A DNA stretch of 64,000 nucleotides. Source: Alectoria sarmentosa. Taxonomy: Eukaryota > Ascomycota > Lecanoromycetes > Lecanorales > Parmeliaceae. Under the pieces are notes generated by a model that saw only the letters and a list, made by a program, of their open reading frames with translations, did no database searches and had not been told where the DNA came from. The stretch is from assembly GCA_009733775.1 (NCBI GenBank), contig WOGZ01000110.1, positions 33,745-97,744 on the forward strand. The letters are read 5' to 3'. Numbering within the stretch: position 1 is the stretch's first letter; every line of letters begins with the position of its first letter. The position numbers and the translations under genes are program-made. Below are positions 1 through 10,512 of the stretch, one piece after another.

Positions 1-2480
1 GTTTTTTTTTGTTTCGCGCGTGATATTAATTAAGAACGCAATTATCTACGAAAATCTTTTCACGAATCGATAATAAAAGCTTGCGAATTTCAAAAAAATT
101 AATATGTTTTTAATAGATTTTAATTTTAATCACTCAATGATGATTTTAATGCGCGTTAACTTCATTTGAATATTATATTAATTTATAATAAATTTTAGAA
201 AAATGATCTCGCTGCGATTAAAAACGCATTTCGATAATTTTATATAAAATTAATGTTTTAATAACGCGCGTAACATTATTCGCACATGTTTTTAATATAA
301 GTTTTTTATCTCAAAATAAATTAACACATTATTTAAATATATTATATAAAAAACGTCGATATACGATTTAAATGTTTTATTTATATATATTTGAAAGATT
401 ATAAAAACATTTGCGAGATTAAAAAATATTATTTAATATTTAAATTAATTATAATGAATTCGAAAGGCGATTTTTTATTCATTATTTTTTCGAATTTGTA
501 TTTTATGATGCGTATTGCGAATATTAATTTTGATAAAATATTTCGCATATGCGAATTTTTTTAAGATTTTTGAAAATAACGATAACGAGTAATTATTTTT
601 AATAATTATTTTATTAAATTTTTATAATCAACACATAATCGCAGCGAATTATTTATTTTTTCAATAAATAATATCGACGAGTTAATTTGATTGCTTAAAA
701 GTCGAATTCATTTTTTTTAAACGCATTATTTAAATAATCTTTTATCGTTATAAATTTATTATGCGATATATTATAAATCGAATCGCTTTTGAATAATTTA
801 TTAAATTATAAATTTATAAAATGCTCGATTTGATCGTGCGTGTTAAAATTATTAAATAATTTTTTTAAAAAGATTTTTAATAAATTTTCAAGTTATTCAA
901 ATATGTTAAAGTCGTTTAATTGCGTAATATTATATCGCATAATTTTATTATAATTATTTTCATTATTTTTAAACAAAATTTAATATGAAAATACGATATA
1001 TATTTATTTTATATTATGCGCAATTGTTGCATTAATTAATAACGCAAATAAATTTATATTTATCATTACGATATTTATTTATTTTTTATAATTTATAAAA
1101 AAATCGCGATAAATTTAAAATTGCTTCCGTTAATAAATATCAAAATTAACATTATAAATTTAAAAAAAATTAAAAATAAAGTTATACTTTCGTATATTCA
1201 CGATATACGTTTTTAAACTTTATTTTTATTTTTTGTTTCTGTTATGGTTTCAGCCCACAGCCTTACATGACTCGATTGGGCCTAGCGCGGCTTGGCGCTA
1301 CCTACATATTCGGGCTTCACAACATATATTTCTCTTCATAGCTATTATTTCGTGCATATCGAAATATAAGCATTTAGTATTATTTCGTTTTTTAATATCG
1401 CAAATGTTTCGATTATATTCAACGTCGAATATAAATAAATATATATTCGAGAGTAATTAATTATTATATTAAATATTATCAAAAATGAGAAAATAAATGC
1501 GATATTATAAAAAAATTATAAAATATATTATTTCGAGCGTACGATAAAAACTATTTTGCATTTATTTCGAATCACACAAAACGATTTTATATCGAAAATT
1601 CGAATTAAATAAAATTTATTATTATCGCATTTTTATAAAATGCGAACTTTAAAAAATAGTATATCGTAATATTCGATAAACATTTCGAGAATAAAATTTT
1701 CGACGAATTAATAAATTATATCGATTAAGATTCGCATAAATATATAATTTATAATTACGTCTTTATCGTTTAAATAATAATAATCGATATACGAAAAATA
1801 ATATATTCGATTTTATTTATTTGATATAAAAACGACATATTATAAAATGAAAAAATTATAACGAATTTCGAATTTATATTAATGAAAAACGAATAAAATC
1901 TCGCGAGAAATGTGATTTTTTAAAGACTTTAAAATAAATTAACGAAGAATCGTTATTCGATAATAAATTTATTAAATTATTTAATTTTAAACTTTACGAT
2001 TTATTAATAATTAATCTCATTATTATTAATTTAAAGCGAAAAAAATAATGAAACGATTTTTTAATAAATCAAATTTTTTTCAATTTTAAATAATCGCGAT
2101 CGAATTAACGAATTATTAAAGAAAAAGAATATAATTATAAATATAAATTTTATAAATATAAAATTATTTATAAAAGGCGAGAATATCGTAATCGTATAAA
2201 AAACGATATAATATTATTTTAAAAAGTTAAACGCAAGATTTAACATTTTAAGATAATTAATTAAAAATGACTTTTTAATATCGAGGCGATAATTGCAATT
2301 GTAACTTTAAAGATTATTTATTTAAATTTTGAAAACATTTAAAAAGCATTTTAAAGGTTGTTTTTCTTTTCTAATAAATGAAATGAATTGATTTCATAAA
2401 CGTAATGTATTTAATATCGAACATGGCTCGCAGAGGTCGAATGAAATTAAACAGATTCATTATAACTTATAAGGTTATGG
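1..2480. repeat. AT-rich, RIP-like island (left edge)
   Basis: Very AT-rich stretch with no credible coding frame. By eye, most surviving C and G bases sit in CpG (gcg, tcg, acg), while CpA and TpG are scarce and TpA is abundant. That is what repeat-induced point mutation of CpA leaves behind in filamentous ascomycetes. Composition becomes more normal after about 2405. No transposase or reverse transcriptase frame could be read through the mutations, so the original repeat family is unknown. The island continues beyond the left edge. Confidence 0.8.
1240..1321. other. Short GC-normal islet inside the AT-rich island
   Basis: About 80 bases of ordinary composition, including runs such as gggcctagcgcggcttggcg, are embedded in otherwise extremely AT-rich sequence. 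I do not recognise it as a tRNA or gene fragment. It may be a late insertion or a remnant that escaped mutation. Confidence 0.5.
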
Positions 2481-2502
2481 GAACGCCCCTCCGATGTAGG
2501 AA

Positions 2503-2503
<1 letters not shown>

Positions 2504-2536
<33 letters not shown>
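2504..2536. repeat. (AC)n microsatellite
   Basis: An uninterrupted CA/AC dinucleotide run of about 16 units at the boundary between the AT-rich island and normal sequence. It is followed by degenerate C-rich and A-rich sequence (2640-2730) with repeated ctcgaaaga/cccctcaaa-like motifs. Confidence 0.9.
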
Positions 2537-2538
<2 letters not shown>

Positions 2539-3056
2539 CCCGAAGCATCTTACTTCAAGATACCTTTACCTCAAAATAACCTTATTTCAGAATATATTAC
2601 CCTAAAATATCTTACCGCGAAGCATTTCATCGTTTTTAAAAAACCCCTCGAAGAGTTCCCCAAAGAGTCCCCCGAAGAAGTCCTCGAAAAAGCCCCTCAA
2701 AAAGCCCTCGAAAGAGCGCCTCGAAGAGTATCGCAATAGAAAAATTTGAAAATCTGAAATTATTTTGTGGTTTTTGGTTTTGTCCTAGTTGTAGCCGTCG
2801 TCCGCCGTACTTCTACCTAAGCCAGCCGTTTCGCTGCATCAAGAATGCTGCATGACGCCCGGTAACGCCTCTCATAGGGTATATATGAACGGCGAAGAAA
2901 CCGTCTTCTCCGAACAGCGACCAGTAGGCAGCTCAAGCCAGATGATCCGTGCAAAACACAAACAGGGCTATGTTGATACAAATGCTATCCTTTTCTTCCG
3001 CAAGGGCCCTCGGCACGTTGCCTTCGTCTGTTTCTTCAGACCATTATCAGAACCTC

Positions 3057-6000
3057 TCAATCGATTTCCACAACATCCCCATCGGCTTTCCTCTTTTTGG
3101 GGTTTGATTCACTGGGCGTGTACCGATCAGTGCTGAAAATCTCATCCAACCTGGCAATAAGGTTCTCTACCCCCTTCTGATCAGCAACTATTCCTCCGCT
3201 GGTCATACCTCTCCATCCATCCCCCTTACCCCTCAAGACACTTCTGAGATCTTCCTCGAGAGCTTCATTGCCCGTAATCTTTTTCTTGATGTTTGGTTCC
3301 GGTACAAGCCACATGAGTTCATCTCTTCTCTGCTGCAGACGCACCTCGAAGCCGCCTTTGGAGTAGGGCGCAGAGTAGCGGACTTGATACCATTGCTCCG
3401 AGCGGGTGAGGACTTCAACGCCGCCATCTATGTGGACGGTCTCAACCGCAGCTAGCGCACGGACAAGAGGGAGTGTCATCCGCATAATGCCAATGACGCT
3501 TGTGAGTCCCTGGGGCTTCAGCCGAGCTGTGAGATAGTCTGCAATGCGGAGGTGAGGATTAGATTTAGGAAGAGAGACTTGTATCGGTTCATCAGGAGGG
3601 AAATGTATAGTTGCCTTCAAAAGGCTAGGGACTTTGTTGTAGACAAATTGAATGTGGATGAGAGACGCATGTCGGAAACTTAGTTGATGTAACTGGATGA
3701 TGGAGACAAAATCTAGCAGAAGGCCAATTGCTGACAGGCGGCGGGTAATGTTGGGAATGGTGGTCTCTCCCACTTTCGCAAGAATCTGGAACGTGAAAGC
3801 CCCAGAGGTAGGGTGGAAAAATATCGAAGGAATGGCAGAGATTAGGTCCTTGATATTGGAGACAGGTTTCCGCATGCGGGCGGAAACCATGTGGATTGCG
3901 GAAGTGTTTGATGAATCAAGACCTCGATAATCGAGTTTGACCATCTCATTGGCCCATGGCAAGCTGGAAACACTAGGGGTACTTATCAGAGGCAGAGCAC
4001 GCTCGCCAGAGAAACGGAAATAAATGGTCCGTGTCTGAATTCCCGCGCTGCTAGGTGCTGAAAGTTGAAGTTTGTGTGGGATCTTGGAAGTTGCGAGATG
4101 ACGGGTATCGTTAAGTTGAGAGATCATCCCTGCGGCGGTTCGCTCAATTTGGGCAAGCGCAGCAAGAGAAGGGCTGGTCACAAACGACTGAGGGTCCGTA
4201 TATACGACCATGTACGCTGCTCGAAGTCTGGGTCCAGTCGCCGATTCCATTGATATCACCTTGTCCATGAGCTCTACAATCCACCAGGCATCGCCTTCTA
4301 GGCCAGTCGTGAACGCCAAGATCCAAATAGCACTCCAAGCTTGTCTTCTGAAGAACCTGGTTCTTTGGGTATCCTTTGGAAAGAGGCGTTGCATTGTTTC
4401 CTGGCCTGGGCTCAACGATCGAACTGCCTCCCATCCCATGCTGCGGGCACTAGCATCGACTTCCTCTTGTGATGCGATTGACCTGAGATGCGCCAATTGA
4501 GAAGCCCCTTCTGTAGCAGGGGATGCAAGACGATTGAGATCATTTTCCGCGCGACTGTTCAACCGAGACGCTGGTAGCACCGCAAATCGCCCTGACACAG
4601 GCTCTTGAACAACTTTGACAGCTTTCGAGGTCGTAAGCTGCACGAGCAAAGATACATCCAAGGGCTCTGTCGTCGATGAGTTGCATTTGCACCTCATGAA
4701 ACCTCCTGAATATAACAACGTCATGTTTATCTTGGCCGCCATCTCCTGGAAGATGTGATTCGTGTGCAGTGCGATGATTTGCTTCACAATGTTCAGAAGT
4801 GACAGTTCACCCAATCTCATTTCAACTGTGACATTCTGAATCTCTTTGCCATTGCGGAACCACCGCAAAGCAATGTGAGGCATCCTTTGGCTTCTTGGCG
4901 AATAGGATAGTCGAATCTCTTTGCCGCGCTTGAGCCCGATTTCAATCCAACTCTTGCCTCCTGGTCTATTCGACCAGTATTGCACTACAACAGATCGGTG
5001 CACAGCCTCTACTTGCAGATACTCAGACCAGTAACTCCTCGCCATTTCTTGCGCCTGATTCCTCAAGATAAGGAGTTTGTGGGTGAGTACAAGGTTGTGC
5101 AGGAAATCGAAAAGGCCTTGCAGACCGTCGTGCCTGAGCACGTCGTTGGCCCTACCTTCGATCTGATTTCGCAGCCTACCGGCCGGCAGCTCCGTAAGTG
5201 TTGGCGAGAAGGCAAAGCGGAAATCAATGAAATAGAGCTGTGATGAGGCATCTTCCTCGGCTACAGAGAGGTCGACCTCAAATTCGTCCACAACGTGGAA
5301 TGTTGCTCGACCAGACGAAATTGAGTAATCTCGAAAGACTGGCGGGATATTTTCCTGAAGGTTTAAACGAATCGAGAGAAGGGTGTTGATTCTCCGCAGA
5401 GCGTTGACGAACTTTCGGGGAGCTAGAGGCTCAGGAGATAGGTAGCCGAGATCAGATAGCCACGATGCTTTCCCAAGGGAAAGCACCTCCAAAGCGGTCT
5501 TGATATCAGGGTTGGGCTCTCTGAGTGGTATGAGTCTTCTCTTGAGCTCTCCCATCCACGAACAACACTCGTTGTATTGCCCTATATGGTTGCTCAGCCA
5601 GAAGTTTAGATCAATGACCTTGCTCACTGCCTCTACCTGTCGGGCCCACCGAGATAGTATCAAGATCTTGATGAATTGCGCCCTTCGTTCGCTGGCGAAA
5701 TGGAGCATGCGCAGCTTCTTCTGTACATTAGCCTGCGAAGTGTCTCCATTGCCATTTGATTGCTGGTGGATATGGTTATGCGACGCGCTTTGGCTAGGCT
5801 GAGAGACTGGCATGTCGGACATATCATTGATGACGTCCGTGAGGTCGTTAAAGGTTTCTTGAACAAGCCTTGATATGAGAGAGGAGAAGGGGACGTAACC
5901 AAATGTGACATGCTTGATTTCCGGAGGGAGTTGACCCACAAGTTTTTTGATCGCAGTGGATGTCTTGCGCTCAACGGAGGTAGGACTCGAGGGGATACCG

Positions 6001-6185
6001 TTGGTGTGAATCCCATTCACGAACCCGTGATCTCCATTTGTTTGCGCATAGCCATTGCGGTAGTCTCCCATCTTAAGCTCGTGGGTATCTCCTTCGACCG
6101 TGGCTTCAGACAGGACATTGGCTGCCGTCTTCATGCCCATAGGAGCCTTGGTAATGGCTTCGGCTCTTGGTAGGATACCTGGCAT
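3057..6185 (-). CDS. MED14: Mediator complex subunit 14 (Rgr1)
   Basis: Intronless 1,042-residue protein of the Mediator complex, the backbone subunit that bridges the head, middle and tail modules and links activators to RNA polymerase II. The conserved N-terminal block (QLPPEIKHVTFGYVPFSSLI, about residue 85 onward, then LVQETFNDLTDVINDM) is the MED14 signature. The downstream alpha/beta repeat region is also family-like. A TTG-initiated frame extends 44 residues upstream, but the first in-frame ATG, giving MPGILPRAE, matches the usual fungal start, so I chose it. The length is typical for filamentous fungi. The gene's 3' end faces the AT-rich island about 300 bases away. Confidence 0.93.
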   Translation of the reverse strand: MPGILPRAEAITKAPMGMKTAANVLSEATVEGDTHELKMGDYRNGYAQTNGDHGFVNGIHTNGIPSSPTSVERKTSTAIKKLVGQLPPEIKHVTFGYVPFSSLISRLVQETFNDLTDVINDMSDMPVSQPSQSASHNHIHQQSNGNGDTSQANVQKKLRMLHFASERRAQFIKILILSRWARQVEAVSKVIDLNFWLSNHIGQYNECCSWMGELKRRLIPLREPNPDIKTALEVLSLGKASWLSDLGYLSPEPLAPRKFVNALRRINTLLSIRLNLQENIPPVFRDYSISSGRATFHVVDEFEVDLSVAEEDASSQLYFIDFRFAFSPTLTELPAGRLRNQIEGRANDVLRHDGLQGLFDFLHNLVLTHKLLILRNQAQEMARSYWSEYLQVEAVHRSVVVQYWSNRPGGKSWIEIGLKRGKEIRLSYSPRSQRMPHIALRWFRNGKEIQNVTVEMRLGELSLLNIVKQIIALHTNHIFQEMAAKINMTLLYSGGFMRCKCNSSTTEPLDVSLLVQLTTSKAVKVVQEPVSGRFAVLPASRLNSRAENDLNRLASPATEGASQLAHLRSIASQEEVDASARSMGWEAVRSLSPGQETMQRLFPKDTQRTRFFRRQAWSAIWILAFTTGLEGDAWWIVELMDKVISMESATGPRLRAAYMVVYTDPQSFVTSPSLAALAQIERTAAGMISQLNDTRHLATSKIPHKLQLSAPSSAGIQTRTIYFRFSGERALPLISTPSVSSLPWANEMVKLDYRGLDSSNTSAIHMVSARMRKPVSNIKDLISAIPSIFFHPTSGAFTFQILAKVGETTIPNITRRLSAIGLLLDFVSIIQLHQLSFRHASLIHIQFVYNKVPSLLKATIHFPPDEPIQVSLPKSNPHLRIADYLTARLKPQGLTSVIGIMRMTLPLVRALAAVETVHIDGGVEVLTRSEQWYQVRYSAPYSKGGFEVRLQQRRDELMWLVPEPNIKKKITGNEALEEDLRSVLRGKGDGWRGMTSGGIVADQKGVENLIARLDEIFSTDRYTPSESNPKKRKADGDVVEID

Positions 6186-7967
6186 GGTGTACGATTTGCT
6201 ATCGACGACCTCGTCCCAGTGTTTGGTCTCCCCCAACACCACCCCATCCACCGACTCCTCCTTCCCCTCCAACAAATCCCTCTCCGCACGCTGTATCGAC
6301 TCTATCTTGCCCTGCAAATCAACATTCGAGTTCTGCGAGTGAGAAGGGCGGGCTTGAAAGGGGCTAGCTTGAGGAGCAAATGCTATCGATCGACCGTAAA
6401 GTACATGTGTCGATGTGATGGCGTCGGAAGGAATGAGAGGGAAAGAAATGGGGTGAGCGCAAAGCGAATGGGGGTTATTGAAGGGTGGGGTTGGGGCTTA
6501 GTTCGAGCGATGAGTTGTCGGCTGCCTGGTTTCGCAAACCAAGGCAAGAGGACAGAAAGGGCTTTGTAAGGAAGGCAGTTGGTATGGCAAACAAAGTAGG
6601 GAATTTCAAGAAGCCAAGGTGAGAGAGAAACCGAGGTGAGTGAGGTCTGTTGCTTTGCTGAAGCTTGTTTCAGGCGAGATGATTAAGGTCAGGTAAGGTA
6701 CTTTATTGTTTCCTAAGGAATTTACTAATGCTAATATGACCTAGCACCCTTTGGTATGCGCCGGCCATTCACCGGTGCATAAAGTACTGCATGCATGACT
6801 GGATCAAAAGACTGAGAATTAATATAGCAAGGAAATTTATTAATCTACCGTGGGTATTCTATTTACTTACTGACAACAAACAAGGTACTTCAATTTACAA
6901 AGGCGATATCGATACGACCGAAGATATGGCAACCGTTTGCATCAAAAAAGCAAATGCTTCGTACTGCTTTTCGCCTCGGCTTCCACGCGTGGGATGTCCT
7001 CATATCCATGATACATCTATCCTGCGCGTCTTCAAAAGTCCAGAAATTTGCATGTGTTTTCTATCCTTTGTGGTCCAGTCTATAGACACCCTCACGCAGT
7101 ACAGTACGAGTACTATAATACCTAGGTACTCGTACATTGTGAAGCGGGTACTTATCTAGCAAATCCTCGTCCTTGATTGTACTGTAAGCTAATTCGACTT
7201 GGCATTCGTGCGATACCTAAGTTTTGTTTATTACACCTATTATCCACATCACACGACGCGCTCTCTCCCATTATTGTTATTAATCGTAGCAGAATACTAA
7301 GGAGCGGGGTCCTTATTTTGCAGTTTCAATCGACGCATGTTGTTGCTGTTGCTGTCGCTGTTGCTGTTGCTATTGTTGTTGTTGTAGACTACCGATTACC
7401 TCTTTGCATGTGGTTGACCGAATTGCTATCATTATTAGTATTCAACCTTTCCGTACTTTTGTATCTGATTCAAATAATGGAGGATGAAAGAGGTAGGGGA
7501 GAGGAGCTCAAAGCCAGTGCTGCCAATTTAGCGCTTGCGAAAGAGGAGCCCGAGCCCCCGACTGGTTTCCTGCCCGACCCGAGCAAAATAATGCAAAATA
7601 ATGCAAGATAATAAATACTTAAAGAGCAAAGACAGATTTGGTGATTCATGTCAAAGTCTCAAAAGTCTCACGTTATATCCAATTCGATCCCGTCAACATC
7701 ATGGTTCGTTCCTCTACTCTTGACCATACCTTCTTCATACTTATCCTCAGCTTCATCTCCATGGGCGTGAACCGCCCACATCTTCTTCTCGCTCCAAAGC
7801 TTCCTTTCCGAGTCCCACCGCCTCTTCTTTAGCCGACGACGTAAGTCTGAAAAAAAAAGCCTTTCCTTTCCAGCTTCATCCCCCACTCATGTCAGTCCTG
7901 ATAACGAATGAGCTGACACGAAGAAACAAAGGAGGATTCCCGAAGCTCACACTCTTCTCCCTACAAT
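6186..7967. other. Divergent intergenic region MED14/ATG22
   Basis: Shared upstream region of MED14 (minus) and ATG22 (plus). It contains a GTT/GCT trinucleotide-rich run (about 7338-7386) that creates a spurious Ala-Val-rich frame. No RNA gene or conserved coding segment was seen. Confidence 0.6.
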
Positions 7968-10117
7968 ATGGACCCCGGGAATGCCTCCGATCCCCCCTCT
8001 TATCCTGGCGAAGATACCCGCTTAACTAGCACTAAAGAGCTCTCAGGATGGTATTCGTATGGCTGGGCTGCCGAGGTGTTCGTTGTATGTGGTGTTGGAT
8101 CTTTCATCCCCATTACGTTGGAACAACTGGCGCGTGAACGCGGCGTTCTCCTATCCGACAGGACAGTATCCTGCAGCGCCTGCTTCAAGACTACCATGCC
8201 AACAGGGTTGCCCAATATGACCATGTCATACGAGGCGGCTAGGGTTTTATCCCCTCGAGCAGATAAAGGACAGTGTATAATCAACTTCTTCGGGACCGAC
8301 ATAAACACGGCGAGCTTTGCCATGTACACCTTTTCTATCAGTGTCCTGGTACAAGCCCTTCTCATCATCTCCATGAGCGGAGCTGCTGACCACGGTCGTT
8401 ACCGAAAGAGCCTCCTGCTGTCATTTGCATTTATAGGAGCTGTAGCCACCATGTTTTTCCTTGCTGTAGTCCCCAAGGTCTACGCACTTGGTGCGTTATT
8501 GGCCATCATCTCAAACACTTGCTTTGGGGCATCTTTTGTCTTGTTGAATTCGTTCCTCCCCGTCCTTGTACGTCGACACCCATCCATCCAGGCTATTGAG
8601 ATCGACGGAAACGGCTATTCGGAAAGGCAAAGCCTCGAGCAGACAGCCGACCACGAGAATCAAGGTCACGATAGTGCTACAGAGTCGCTTCTACAATCCT
8701 CTTCCGTCGCTCGTCGAATGGTACCTATTCAAACTTCATCTGCACCTGTTTCACCCGCGCTTCGTCTATCAACCAAGATATCGTCATATGGAATAGGAAT
8801 TGGATACATTGCGGCTGTGATTGTCCAGACCCTGGGAATAACAATCGTTGTAGTCGCGGACTCCATGATCACATCGACGACTTTGACTCTTCGAATCGTT
8901 CTCTTTCTCGTCGGTCTATGGTGGTTCATCTTCACGATACCAGCAGCACTCTGGCTGCGACCGCGGCCAGGCCCTCCACTGCCTTCCATACGCAACGGCA
9001 AACAAAGAAGCTGGGCGGGTTACATTGCGTATGCGTGGCGCTCCCTTGGGAAGACTATCTTGCGAGCTCGCCACCTGAAGGATGTCACGCTCTTTCTAGG
9101 TGCTTGGCTACTTCTTAGTGATGGCATCGCAACAGTCAGCGGTACTGCCGTGCTGTTCGCAAAGACGGAACTGCAGATGACACCCGCCGCTCTAGCATTG
9201 ATCAGTCTGGTTGGGACCATTGCCGGGATCTTGGGGGCATTTTCTTGGAGCAAACTTGTAGGTATTCCCGAATCAAGTTCGACTCCACGAGCACCGCCAC
9301 TAGAATTGTAAGGTGTTATATGGGGGTCTCGGAGAGCCAAGGGCTGTTTTAAATCGACAATCTAGTCTCAAGAGGTGAATTTTGTCCTTGAAAAACAGAT
9401 ACTGACTCCGAAATTCCAATCACAGTCCCGGTGGTTGGGCATCTCTCCATCGAAGACGATTATCGCTTGTATATGCCTTTTCGAAATCATTCCAGTCTAT
9501 GGCCTTCTAGGATATATACCTGCCATAAGGCGCTTTGGGATATTCGGTCTGCAGGTATGTATGTCATGGGAAGGGCTCATCCCCATCTTCGTGCTTTGTA
9601 GGCTTGTTTTACAACGAGCTTTTGTCTAATGAAGAAGATTTCCCACCCGCGTTGTACTCTCTTGATTTGGGTTCATACTCGAAGTTTTGTGATCAGGCGA
9701 CATGCTGACTTGTAAATTCCTTATCAGCAACCCTGGGAGATGTATCCTCTTGGTGCGATCTATGGCTTTGTTCTTGGAGGGCTTTCTTCGTACTGTCGCA
9801 GTCTCTTCGGAGATCTCATACCTCCAGGATCTGAAGCTGCATTCTACGCTTTGTATGCAATCACAGACAAAGGCTCTAGCGTTTTCGGCCCAGCCATAGT
9901 TGGTGCGATTACAGATCGATATGGGGAGATACGTCCTGCATTTGTGTTTCTGGCTGTACTCATCTTCATTCCGTTGCCTCTGATGTCGCTGGTCGATGTT
10001 GATCGAGGCAAAAGGGACGGTGCTGAAATGGCAAAGGAGCTGGAAGGAAAGGATGATGCTCTTCCAACCGGGAGCGATGATACTATTCGGCTGGTTGACG
10101 AAGAGGAGGATGAATGA
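7968..10117 (+). CDS. ATG22: Autophagy-related protein 22, vacuolar effluxer
   Basis: Predicted exons are 7968-9257, 9426-9554 and 9728-10117, all joined in phase 0, giving 602 residues. Atg22 is a vacuolar-membrane MFS-like permease that exports amino acids such as leucine after autophagic breakdown. Family blocks include GWYSYGWAAEVFVVCG near the N-terminus, GLSSYCRSLFGDLIPPGSEA and FYALYAITDKGSSVFGPAIV; the last two lie in exon 3. About 12 hydrophobic segments are visible, with an acidic C-terminal tail (DEEEDE). The introns are long for this window (168 and 173 nt), but the joins restore the conserved FGLQ|QPWEMYPLG. The central hydrophilic loop (around residues 200-265) is the usual variable region. 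Confidence 0.92.
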
Positions 10118-10512
10118 TGCATCCCTAGTTGAGCGATGGCGTTGGATGGGTATGGACGTAGTCTCGTGGGATCATGTTTAGCCGCAATGAACAAAGTCAG
10201 ACTTTGACACTCTTGCCAACTTGATATGTTGAGCCGAATGAGAGGCTTGCGCCCCTACGAAGTTGTGGCGAAGGCTCGATATGCAATATGGAGTAAATAG
10301 ACGTGACATGTGGTATTTCAAAAAAGTAGATGTTGATGGATAAAACTCAACACTCAGGTCTTCGTCCCTTTATATTGAACCATAGCAGCGGAAGTGCTCT
10401 CTATCGCCTTGAAAGGTGATTTACCAAAAGGCTGCTGACCCCCATGCATTGGTGTTACTGACCCAGTAGGCCCCCATGTTTTCCCTCGGTCTTGTCAAGG
10501 TCCCATTCCGCC
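10118..10512. other. Convergent intergenic region ATG22/OCT1
   Basis: Only the 3' flanks of the two convergent genes. No other feature was seen. Confidence 0.6.

Noticed and set aside
6186..6317. Upstream extension of MED14 by 44 residues
   Set aside because: It begins at a TTG, not ATG; the first in-frame ATG matches the expected family start.
7177..7611. 144-residue plus-strand frame with an Ala-Val run
   Set aside because: The run comes from a GTT/GCT trinucleotide repeat; no domain or conserved character, and it lies in a promoter region.
9258..9727. ATG22 introns as introner-like elements
   Set aside because: They are long (168 and 173 nt), but I see no shared blocks with the MFS introns or with each other.
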